Source of the DNA: an uncultured Chloroflexota bacterium
Lineage (GTDB): Bacteria > Chloroflexota > Chloroflexia > Chloroflexales > Roseiflexaceae
Direction of reading: 5' to 3'
Assembly: GCA_937876225.1 (NCBI GenBank)
Contig: CALFIC010000200.1
Location: 1 to 8,396 of the forward strand
DNA: 8,396 nt
A program made the position numbers and the translations under genes. Of the stretch, positions 1 to 5,595 are shown one piece after another (position 1 is the stretch's first letter; each line of letters begins with the position of its first letter). The notes beneath the pieces are model-generated. The model was not told the DNA's origin and did not search any database. It saw only the letters and a list, made by a program, of their open reading frames with translations.

Positions 1-393
1 ATAGGGCCGATCACCTGGGGGGCGGTCGCCTTGAGGACGGGGGGTATAGGGCCGATCGCCGGCAGGACGGTCGCCTTGGGGGCGTGGGGTGTAGGGGCGG
101 TCGCCGGCAGGGCGGTCGCCTTGCGGACGGGGGGTATAGGGGCGGTCGCCGGCAGGGCGGTCGCCTTGCGGACGGGGGGTATAGGGCCGATCACCGGCAG
201 GGCGATCGCCTTGGGGACGGGGGGTGTAGGGACGATCACCGGCAGGGCGGTCGCCTTGGGGGCGTGGGGTATAGGGGCGATCACCGGCAGGGCGGTCGCC
301 TACTGGGCGATCACCTTGGGGGCGTGGGGTGTAGGGCCGGTCGCCAGCAGGGCGATCACCTTGGGGGCGTGGGGTATAGGGTCGGTCGCCAGC
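1..393 (-). repeat. 45-bp tandem repeat encoding 15-residue PYTPRPQGDRPAGDR units
   Basis: Eight complete copies and the start of a ninth lie inside the infB-like frame. The codon for Thr in PYT recurs at 43, 88, 133, 178, 223, 268, 328 and 373, a step of 45 with one step of 60. The longer step comes from an extra pentapeptide VGDRP at 301-315. Each 15-mer is three pentapeptides (GDRPA, GDRPY, TPRPQ), so the ancestral unit was probably 15 bp. A degenerate flank at 394-438 (RPAGDRPQGDRPPRP) looks like an older part of the array. One copy near the left edge has Ala replaced by Pro (bases 16-18). The array may continue beyond base 1. Confidence 0.93.
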
Positions 394-567
394 AGGGCGC
401 GGCGGACGGTCGCCTTGGGGGCGGTCTCCGGCAGGTCGCGCAGTAGCTGGGTCTGCTGGAGCACGTTTGACTGGTTCTTTTTCTTCACCAGCAGCGCCAC
501 CTTGGGATTTTTCGTCACTGCTCGCAAAAAAGTGCAACATGAATAATGAACGGGCGAACTTTTGCAT
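1..567 (-). CDS. infB: Translation initiation factor IF-2, N-terminal low-complexity region (partial, runs off the window)
   Basis: The frame is open for 189 codons from an ATG at 567-565 to base 1. A strong GGAGG (578-574) sits 6 nt before the ATG. The N-terminus (MQKFARSLFMLHFFASSDE) is followed by a Lys/Glu/Ala/Pro stretch, then from about residue 45 by a 15-residue tandem repeat AGDRPYTPRPQGDRP. It lies 50 nt downstream of ylxR in a nusA-ylxR cluster, where infB, encoding the GTPase that places initiator tRNA on the 30S subunit, is normally found. IF-2 proteins often carry a long, disordered Arg/Pro/Gly-rich N-terminal region. No GTPase domain lies inside the window, so identity rests on synteny and composition. 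Copies differ almost only at wobble positions of this frame, which supports coding here rather than on the plus strand. The short hydrophobic start is odd for IF-2. A different secreted or basic repeat protein is the alternative. Confidence 0.72.
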   Translation of the reverse strand, partial: MQKFARSLFMLHFFASSDEKSQGGAAGEEKEPVKRAPADPATARPAGDRPQGDRPPRPAGDRPYTPRPQGDRPAGDRPYTPRPQGDRPVGDRPAGDRPYTPRPQGDRPAGDRPYTPRPQGDRPAGDRPYTPRPQGDRPAGDRPYTPRPQGDRPAGDRPYTPRPQGDRPAGDRPYTPRPQGDRPPGDRPY

Positions 568-573
568 GTATAT

Positions 574-578
574 CCTCC
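574..578 (-). promoter_or_regulatory. Ribosome binding site of the infB-like gene
   Basis: GGAGG is followed by ATATAC and then ATG at 567-565. This is the best Shine-Dalgarno match near the left edge. It fixes both the strand and the start of the repeat-bearing gene, which would otherwise be hard to choose because several frames are open through the repeats. Confidence 0.8.
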
Positions 579-617
579 ATCAGGGCGTAGCGACAGGTAA
601 TGGCGTATGCGACGACA

Positions 618-914
618 TTACGCTGATGTATCGATTGTCCGTGCAAAGGACACAAGTGCTGCCCGATCCTCTTCTGTTAGTGTGGTGAGACGCAATGCAC
701 CAACAACGATGTTGCGTTCTACCAAGGTATGCCAACAGGTTACCTGTTGACAGACATACGCTCCACGACCATTTTGCTTCCCGGTGACGTCGATGTGTAC
801 TCCCCCTGTCGCAGTGCGCACCAGTCGTACCAAACCCCGTTTGGGGTTAACACTACGACAAACGATACAGATGCGTTGGGGGATGTGCTTTGGACGTGTC
901 ACGGCATGACTCAT
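618..914 (-). CDS. ylxR: YlxR/RnpM family RNA-binding protein (DUF448)
   Basis: This 98-residue basic protein has the YlxR signature: PQRICIVCR near residues 12-20, then NPKRGLVRLVR, a Gly-His-Ile-Asp turn and GKQNGRGAYVC around residues 45-55. In Bacillus subtilis the family member RnpM (YlxR) binds the RNase P RNA and modulates its activity; the family has also been linked to transcription control. Length and position between nusA and infB are standard. Its ATG (914-912) overlaps the nusA stop as ATGA, and there is no clear separate ribosome binding site, so translation is probably coupled to nusA. The C-terminal 30 residues (from about TLTEEDRAALV) are less typical of the family and may form a helix. 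Confidence 0.93.
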   Translation of the reverse strand: MSHAVTRPKHIPQRICIVCRSVNPKRGLVRLVRTATGGVHIDVTGKQNGRGAYVCQQVTCWHTLVERNIVVGALRLTTLTEEDRAALVSFARTIDTSA

Positions 915-2236
915 TCATTGCCAACGGAATAATCGATGTCATCGTCATCAGGAATCATATATGACGCAATCAAGCGGTCATTGGCATACAAAAATAACTT
1001 GTAGGGAGTGGCCCGGATTTGGAGCAACTGTCCGATGTACTCTTGTCCAACCGGTCCATACTCTACATCGCGATAGACAATCATCGCTTTGGCAGAGACC
1101 AGACGGTCTTCGACTTTGGCGTTGGCGAGGGCAATATCGAGGAGCATGCTTTCGGTGTCGGCAGCGTGGCGGGCATCGCTCGCTTCGCGCACTTCGTCCA
1201 TTAGCGTGCTAGAACTCTTGATGTCAATTTTCCATTTGGTCAATTTGGCTGCCAAACGGACGTTTTGGCCTTCTTTCCCGATGGCCAACGACAATTGCTT
1301 GTCTGGAACAATTACTACGGCTTTCTCAAGCTCGAGGATGCGTACTTCGACCACTTGGGCCGGCGACAAGGCATTGGCAATGAATTCTTTGATGTCGGGT
1401 GACCATTGCACCACGTCGATTTTCTCACCATTCAATTCATTGACGATGTTTTGGATGCGCACCCCGCGGATACCGACACAGGCACCTACTGGGTCGATGC
1501 CCTCTTGACGGGCTGCTACGGCACATTTGGTACGAATCCCGGGCTCGCGTGAAATGCTTTTGATTTCGACCGTACCGGCCAAAATTTCGGGGACTTCCAT
1601 CTCGAAAATCCGGCGAATCAAATCGATTTCGGTACGTGATACCACCAAACGCGTACCACGATCTTCACGGCGAATATCTTTCAAAATCACTTTGAGCCGT
1701 GTCCCCGGCCGATAATTATCACTGGCCACTTGTTGATCTTTGGGCAAAATTGCCTCGGCCTTGCCCAAATCAATGATGATGTTGCCATTGACATTGCGCT
1801 GGACTTGGCCAATCATGAGTTCGCCGCGCCGTTCGTTGAATTCGACATACACGTTGTCGCGCTCCACATCGCGGATGCCTTGCAAAATTACTTGCTTAGC
1901 CGTTTGGGCGGCAATCCGACCAAAATCGCGGGGCGTGGTTTCAACCATAATCTTGTCGAGTTGTTGAATACTTGGGTTGACTTTGCGGGCGTCATCAATA
2001 CTAATCTCGAACCGTGGGTCTTCGACTTCGTCGACCACCAACAGCTCGGAATAGACGTGGGGGTCACCTTTGACGGGGTCGATTTCGACACGTACATCCA
2101 TTACTGGCGGACGGTCGCCGAGTGAACGTCGATACGCAGCCGCTAAGGCCTTTTCGACTTGCTCGATGATGCGCTCGCGGGGAATCCCGCGCTCGGCTGC
2201 TATGGCTGAGATGGCTGCGAAAAATTCAGTTCTCAT
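911..2236 (-). CDS. nusA: Transcription termination/antitermination factor NusA
   Basis: The 441-residue cytoplasmic protein binds RNA polymerase and nascent RNA and controls pausing, termination and antitermination. Visible parts are the N-terminal polymerase-binding domain (about 1-125, starting MRTEFFAAISAIAAERGIP), an S1 domain (about 138-202, with GQVQRNVNGNIIIDLG), KH1 (about 232-290, GIRG near 255-258) and KH2 (about 298-345, with AIGKEGQNVRLAAKLT). After KH2 comes a tail of about 95 residues ending in an acidic PDDDDIDYS stretch; Gram-positive NusA proteins such as that of B. subtilis usually stop soon after KH2. The ATG at 2236 is chosen because GAGGGTGA (2248-2241) lies just upstream and the protein starts as NusA should; an in-frame GTG at 2320 adds only unrelated residues. 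It is the first gene of its operon, and rimP is not adjacent. Confidence 0.97.
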   Translation of the reverse strand: MRTEFFAAISAIAAERGIPRERIIEQVEKALAAAYRRSLGDRPPVMDVRVEIDPVKGDPHVYSELLVVDEVEDPRFEISIDDARKVNPSIQQLDKIMVETTPRDFGRIAAQTAKQVILQGIRDVERDNVYVEFNERRGELMIGQVQRNVNGNIIIDLGKAEAILPKDQQVASDNYRPGTRLKVILKDIRREDRGTRLVVSRTEIDLIRRIFEMEVPEILAGTVEIKSISREPGIRTKCAVAARQEGIDPVGACVGIRGVRIQNIVNELNGEKIDVVQWSPDIKEFIANALSPAQVVEVRILELEKAVVIVPDKQLSLAIGKEGQNVRLAAKLTKWKIDIKSSSTLMDEVREASDARHAADTESMLLDIALANAKVEDRLVSAKAMIVYRDVEYGPVGQEYIGQLLQIRATPYKLFLYANDRLIASYMIPDDDDIDYSVGNE

Positions 2237-2240
2237 CTGG

Positions 2241-2248
2241 TCACCCTC
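2241..2248 (-). promoter_or_regulatory. Ribosome binding site of nusA
   Basis: GAGGGTGA, with its GAGGG core ending 7 nt before the ATG at 2236-2234. It decides between this start and the in-frame GTG 28 codons upstream, which has no comparable site. Confidence 0.75.
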
Positions 2249-2270
2249 GTGAATCCGTATAAGAATGCGA

Positions 2271-2291
2271 AAAGTGGGGGATACCCACTTT
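2271..2291 (-). promoter_or_regulatory. Stem-loop in the nusA leader (8-bp perfect stem)
   Basis: AAAGTGGG (2271-2278) and CCCACTTT (2284-2291) pair perfectly around a 5-nt loop. In the nusA transcript it would sit about 35 nt before the start codon, followed by a short U-containing stretch too weak to be called a confident terminator. It could be an attenuator, a pause hairpin or a protein-binding site. The stem is directly visible; the function is inference. Confidence 0.45.
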
Positions 2292-2315
2292 GACAAACAA
2301 AACCTATCGAAGACG

Positions 2316-2334
2316 GGCACGTACGAGCCGTGCC
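2316..2334 (-). promoter_or_regulatory. Second stem-loop in the nusA leader (6-bp GC-rich stem)
   Basis: GGCACG (2316-2321) and CGTGCC (2329-2334) pair perfectly around a 7-nt loop. If transcription starts just after the candidate -10 at 2354-2349, this hairpin lies at the very 5' end of the nusA mRNA. It could protect the end or serve as a regulatory site. It could equally be a DNA operator between the divergent genes. Confidence 0.35.
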
Positions 2335-2348
2335 GAACATTCTGTTAT

Positions 2349-2378
2349 AGTATAGCATAGATGAGTTGGGTTTGTCGT
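2349..2378 (-). promoter_or_regulatory. Candidate sigma-70 type promoter of nusA-ylxR-infB
   Basis: On the minus strand, ACGACA (2378-2373, four of six matches to TTGACA) is followed after 18 nt by TATACT (2354-2349, five of six matches to TATAAT). The predicted start near 2341 gives a leader of about 105 nt. The AT-rich core 2346-2356 also contains TATAGT on the plus strand, so it may be shared by the divergent gene, but no good plus-strand -35 element is in register. Confidence 0.4.
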
Positions 2379-2414
2379 GATTTGTGTCAGCTATTTCTGA
2401 AAAGCACCTGATAT

Positions 2415-2873
2415 ATGTATATCCTTGCTGTTGATGCCGGTTTGCGTGTTGGTTATGCCTTATTTGACATTCCCACCGCCACATTACAATGGTATCGTTC
2501 GCATAACTATGGTGCGCTCGCACGGTTACGCCGTGGCGCCGCTACCTTGATCGCCGCCCAACCCGATTTGGCCTTGGTAGTCGTCGAAGGTGGCGGCTCG
2601 GTGGCTGAGCCATGGCAAAAAGCCGCCGACTTCCACCGTATCCCCTATTGCCAAATCCCCGCCGAGCGTTGGCGCCAAGATTTACTCTATGACCGTGAGC
2701 AACGCAGTGGCAGCCAAGCCAAACGTGCCGCCCAACAATACGCCTCGCAAACTATTGCCGATGCCAATGCCCCCAATCACTTTAATCAACTCCGTCACGA
2801 TGCGGCCGAGGCGATTTTGGTGGGCGAATGGGCACTTCGCCATTGCCAGCACCTGTTTTTATCAGAAAAATAA
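2415..2873 (+). CDS. RuvC-like (RNase H-fold) nuclease family protein
   Basis: The 152-residue protein opens with ILAVDAGLRVGYALFD, the first strand pair of the RNase H/RuvC fold with acidic residue D7. It continues with LALVVVEGGG (E58) and ends with RHDAAEAILVGEWA (H128, D129, E132). These acids match the spacing of the metal-binding catalytic residues of RuvC Holliday junction resolvases, and the length is close to RuvC. The middle segment PAERWRQDLL followed by a Lys/Arg-rich helix also resembles RuvC-type proteins. A structure-specific DNA endonuclease is therefore likely, but canonical RuvC motifs are too diverged to call ruvC, and no ruvA or ruvB is adjacent. It is transcribed away from nusA. 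The ATG has no clear Shine-Dalgarno (CACCTGATAT precedes it), suggesting a short leader or weak translation. Confidence 0.75.
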   Translation: MYILAVDAGLRVGYALFDIPTATLQWYRSHNYGALARLRRGAATLIAAQPDLALVVVEGGGSVAEPWQKAADFHRIPYCQIPAERWRQDLLYDREQRSGSQAKRAAQQYASQTIADANAPNHFNQLRHDAAEAILVGEWALRHCQHLFLSEK

Positions 2874-2908
2874 CAAGATGTCGTGATGGTTCAGCAAAAA
2901 TCATGCGA

Positions 2909-2937
2909 TTGATGCCGTTTTCACGGTAATATATTAC
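2909..2937 (+). promoter_or_regulatory. Weak candidate promoter of the amidohydrolase operon
   Basis: TTGATG (2909-2914) and TATTAC (2932-2937) are separated by 17 nt, each with four of six consensus matches. The -10 lies inside the palindrome GTAATATATTAC. Only this 91-nt gap separates the operon from the upstream nuclease gene, so readthrough from that gene is also possible. No convincing terminator is seen in the gap. Confidence 0.3.
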
Positions 2938-2946
2938 TAACACCGT
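2923..2946 (+). promoter_or_regulatory. Palindromic candidate operator upstream of the catabolic operon
   Basis: GTAATATATTAC (2926-2937) is a perfect 12-bp palindrome, nested in the arms ACGGT (2923-2927) and ACCGT (2942-2946). It starts about 40 nt before the first ATG of the operon and overlaps the candidate -10. That geometry fits a repressor-binding site. No regulator gene is in the window, so the binding protein is unknown. Confidence 0.35.
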
Positions 2947-2964
2947 TTATCTGAGGGGGACCGC

Positions 2965-4182
2965 ATGACCGATTTACGCACCGAACTCAAAGACCTCGTC
3001 CGTCGTGAAATCGAACAGAACCTCGCCACCCTAATCGGCATCAGCGATTGGATGTATCACAACCCCGAAATCGGCTTGCAAGAGTTCCAAGCCTCAGAAA
3101 AACTTACCGATGTCATGGCAGAATACGGTGCCACCATTCAACGAGGCGTCGCTGGTATGCCTACCGCCTTCGTTGCCGACTTGCCTGGTGGTAAACCGGG
3201 CCCGCGTATCGCGATTATCGCCGAATACGACGCCTTGCCCGAAGTAGGCCAAGGCTGTGGCCACAATATCATTGCCACTGCCGCCCTCGGTGCCGCCATG
3301 GGGCTCGCCCGTGTCACCGACCGCTTGCCGGGGAGCGTGGTATTACTCGGTACCCCCGCCGAAGAATCTGCAGTGCCCAATGCTGGCGGCAAAATTCATA
3401 TGATTCGCGCCGGGCACTTTGACAATCTCGATGCCGCTATCATGATTCACCCCATGACCGAAGACCGCATCGATTACGATTCTTCACTGGTCGCCAAAGG
3501 CCTCGAACTGACTTTTCGCGGTAAATCCGCCCATGCTGCCGCCAACCCCCACGAAGGGGTCAATGCCCTCGATGCCTTGATTGTGATGTTTTCGAGTGTG
3601 GGTTTGCTCCGCCAGCAGATTCGCGGCGATGCCCGCATCCACGGCATCATCACCCACGGTGGGACTGCACCCAACGTGATTCCTGCTATGACTGCCGCCC
3701 GCTTCCGCATCCGGGCTGCCGATATCGCCTATGCCGAGGAGTTGTTCAAACGGGTCATCGCCTGTGCCGAAGCCGGTGCCTTGGCGACGGGCTGTACCGT
3801 CGAATGGCACGAATACATGCCCGCCTACCTCAACATGGTGCCCAATAAGGCCTTGGGGCAGGCATTTGCCGCCAATTTGAAAAACGTGGGGCGCGACGTG
3901 AATAAACCCCAAGCCCGCTCCGGTGCCGGCTCGACCGACTTAGGTAACGTGAGCCATCATGTGCCAGCGATTTGTGCCTACCTCGAGATTTGTGGCACCG
4001 AAGCGGGTTGGCATTCTACCGCTGTCGCCGATGCCACGATTACCGCCAAGGGTCATCAAGCCATTGTCGACGGGGCCGTCGCCATGGCGATGACGGCCAT
4101 TGATGTGCTGTGTGATGACGAAATGCGCGCCCAAGCGCGCCGTGAATTTGACGCCGCGCAACGCTTTGTAGGGGATGTGTAA
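2965..4182 (+). CDS. M20-family metallo-amidohydrolase/peptidase (M20D, AbgB/PM20D2-like)
   Basis: The 405-residue protein hydrolyses an amide bond with a two-metal centre, as in aminoacylases, aminobenzoyl-glutamate hydrolase and related dipeptidases. Visible metal-site motifs are AEYDALPEVGQGCGHN (D89, C98, H100), GTPAEES (E133, E134), MIHP (H162) and GWHST (H350). The insert dimerisation domain begins near residue 180 with TFRGKSAHAAANPHEGVNALDA. Cys in the GCGHN motif is typical of the M20D branch. There is no signal peptide, so it is cytoplasmic. GAGGGGGA at 2953-2960 gives a strong ribosome binding site. Its stop codon shares one base with the start of the downstream amidase gene, so the two hydrolases are probably made together. 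Exact substrate unknown; an N-acyl amino acid or dipeptide-like amide is the family expectation. Confidence 0.9.
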   Translation: MTDLRTELKDLVRREIEQNLATLIGISDWMYHNPEIGLQEFQASEKLTDVMAEYGATIQRGVAGMPTAFVADLPGGKPGPRIAIIAEYDALPEVGQGCGHNIIATAALGAAMGLARVTDRLPGSVVLLGTPAEESAVPNAGGKIHMIRAGHFDNLDAAIMIHPMTEDRIDYDSSLVAKGLELTFRGKSAHAAANPHEGVNALDALIVMFSSVGLLRQQIRGDARIHGIITHGGTAPNVIPAMTAARFRIRAADIAYAEELFKRVIACAEAGALATGCTVEWHEYMPAYLNMVPNKALGQAFAANLKNVGRDVNKPQARSGAGSTDLGNVSHHVPAICAYLEICGTEAGWHSTAVADATITAKGHQAIVDGAVAMAMTAIDVLCDDEMRAQARREFDAAQRFVGDV

Positions 4183-5585
4183 TGCACGATATTGTTTTTG
4201 CCACGGCGCGTCACCAACGGGCTGCGATTGTGAGTGGCCAGATTTCGGCCCAAGAATTACTCAGCGCCCACCTGGCTCAAATCGCCCGCACCAACCCGGC
4301 CGTCAACGCCATCATCACCCTCGATGCTGACGGTGCGATGGCGCATGCCGGCCATATCGATGCCTTGTTGGCGCGTGGGGTCGACCTCGGCCCGCTAGCC
4401 GGCATCCCCATCGTCCACAAAGATCTCACCGCCGCCAAAGGCTTGCGCTTTACCAGCGGTTCACCCATCTATGCTGACCGTATCGCCGAGCATGATTCGG
4501 TGGTGGTGCACAACCTCAAAGCGGCTGGCTGCGTCACCATCGGCAAAAGCAACGTGCCCGAATTTGGGGCGGGCTCGCAAACCTTCAACCCCATTTTTGG
4601 TGCTACCCGCAACCCCCACGACCTGAACCGCACCAGCGGTGGCAGTAGTGGCGGAGCAGCGGCGGCTTTGGCGTGTGGCATGGTGCCACTGGCCGATGGC
4701 AGCGACATGGGTGGGTCACTGCGCAACCCGGCAGCCTTTTGTGGCGTAGTCGGCTTTCGCCCATCACCGGGTGTGGTCGCCAACCTTGATTCGTGGTCGC
4801 CCCTGGCCGTTGATGGCCCGATGGCCCGCAATGTGGCCGATGTGGCGTTGATGTTGTCGGCGCTGGCGGTTTATGACCCCCGTGCGTCCCAATCCGTGCC
4901 CGTCGATACCCGCGGCTTGCGTGATTTTGATGCACTATCGCTTAAAGGCAAACGCGTGGCGTGGTCACTCAATTGGGGCGATTTGCCCATGGAGCCGGCC
5001 TTGGTGGCAGTACTGGCGCAACAACGCCAACGCCTCGTCGAGTTGGGCTGTATCGTCGAAGACGTCTGCCCTGACTTCACCGGTGCCCGTGAATCCTTCC
5101 AAATCCTGCGTGCACTGGGCTTCGAGACGGGCAATGGTCCCTTGCTCGATACCCACCGTCACCTCCTCAAAGACACCGTGATTTGGAATATCGAAGCAGG
5201 GCGGGCCTTGACCGGCCCGCAAATCGCCCATGGCCAACGCTTGCAACAGCAAGTCTTTTTGGCGATGCAACAGTTCATGCAACGCTACGATTTGGTGATT
5301 GGTCCTACTACCCAAGTGCTCCCTTTTGATGTGACCCAACCCTACGTCACCCAAATCAACGACCACCAATTGGCTACCTACGTCGATTGGATGATGTCGT
5401 GTGCCTATATCACTATGACCACCCATCCAGCCGTGTCGTTGCCGGTGGGGATGACCGCGAGTGGCCTGCCGGTAGGCATGCAAGTGGTGGGGCGCTTCCG
5501 CGACGATGTCAATCTGTTACGCATGGCGGCAACCATCGAATCAAGTATCGATCAACAGCAATTTCGCCCTGCGTTAGCGCAATAG
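4182..5585 (+). CDS. Amidase-signature family amidase
   Basis: The 467-residue amidase has the Ser-cisSer-Lys triad of the family: K80 in PIVHKDLTAAKG, S155 in TSGGSSGGAAAALACG and S179 in DGSDMGGSLRNPAAFCGVVGF. Conserved GKSNVPEFG (121-129) and the C-terminal HPAVSLPVGMTASGLPVGMQVVG segment (about 415-437) are also present. It converts an amide to a carboxylic acid and ammonia or amine in the cytoplasm. It begins as TAATG, one base overlapping the preceding stop, which implies coupled translation. It is not GatA: gatB and gatC are absent, and the nucleophile motif reads SLRNPA rather than the usual SIRQPA. Its substrate class (aliphatic, aryl or peptide amide) cannot be told from the motifs. 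Confidence 0.92.
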   Translation: MHDIVFATARHQRAAIVSGQISAQELLSAHLAQIARTNPAVNAIITLDADGAMAHAGHIDALLARGVDLGPLAGIPIVHKDLTAAKGLRFTSGSPIYADRIAEHDSVVVHNLKAAGCVTIGKSNVPEFGAGSQTFNPIFGATRNPHDLNRTSGGSSGGAAAALACGMVPLADGSDMGGSLRNPAAFCGVVGFRPSPGVVANLDSWSPLAVDGPMARNVADVALMLSALAVYDPRASQSVPVDTRGLRDFDALSLKGKRVAWSLNWGDLPMEPALVAVLAQQRQRLVELGCIVEDVCPDFTGARESFQILRALGFETGNGPLLDTHRHLLKDTVIWNIEAGRALTGPQIAHGQRLQQQVFLAMQQFMQRYDLVIGPTTQVLPFDVTQPYVTQINDHQLATYVDWMMSCAYITMTTHPAVSLPVGMTASGLPVGMQVVGRFRDDVNLLRMAATIESSIDQQQFRPALAQ

Positions 5586-5595
5586 GAGCCCTTAG

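Noticed and set aside
202..209. GCGATCGC octamer (HIP1-like)
   Set aside because: A single copy arising from Gly-Asp-Arg codons in the repeat; not an enriched genomic motif here.
1..393. CRISPR array
   Set aside because: The regular units are contiguous coding repeats with no unique spacers.
84..446. Second plus-strand frame through the repeats (RQGGRL units)
   Set aside because: It is open only because the repeat lacks stop codons; no start signal or operon context.
300..527. Alternative minus-strand frame starting at a TTG
   Set aside because: It ends at a stop inside the array, whereas the frame with GGAGG and ATG at 567 runs through the whole array.
31..546. Long plus-strand open frame of Gly/Ala/Val/Ile-rich repeats
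   Set aside because: It is codon-aligned antisense to the infB-like frame. Differences between repeats are wobble changes on the minus strand but amino acid changes on this one (Ile/Val, Ala/Thr), and it has no ribosome binding site.
2290..2295. Perfect TTGACA on the plus strand as -35 of the nuclease gene
   Set aside because: There is no -10-like hexamer at 15-19 nt downstream; the nearest TATAGT is about 50 nt away.
2237..2320. Longer nusA start at a GTG at 2320
   Set aside because: The 28 added residues are unlike NusA and would translate across the leader hairpins; the ATG at 2236 has a good ribosome binding site.
2874..2964. Rho-independent terminator after the nuclease gene
   Set aside because: Only 4-5 bp inverted repeats are present, without a following T run.
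3484..3912. Antisense frames inside the hydrolase operon (also 4965-5483 and 7909-8379 on the minus strand)
   Set aside because: They are shadows of well-supported plus-strand enzymes, with no start signals or recognisable domains.
4182..5585. GatA subunit of the tRNA amidotransferase
   Set aside because: The amidase triad is shared, but gatB/gatC are absent and the operon is catabolic in character.
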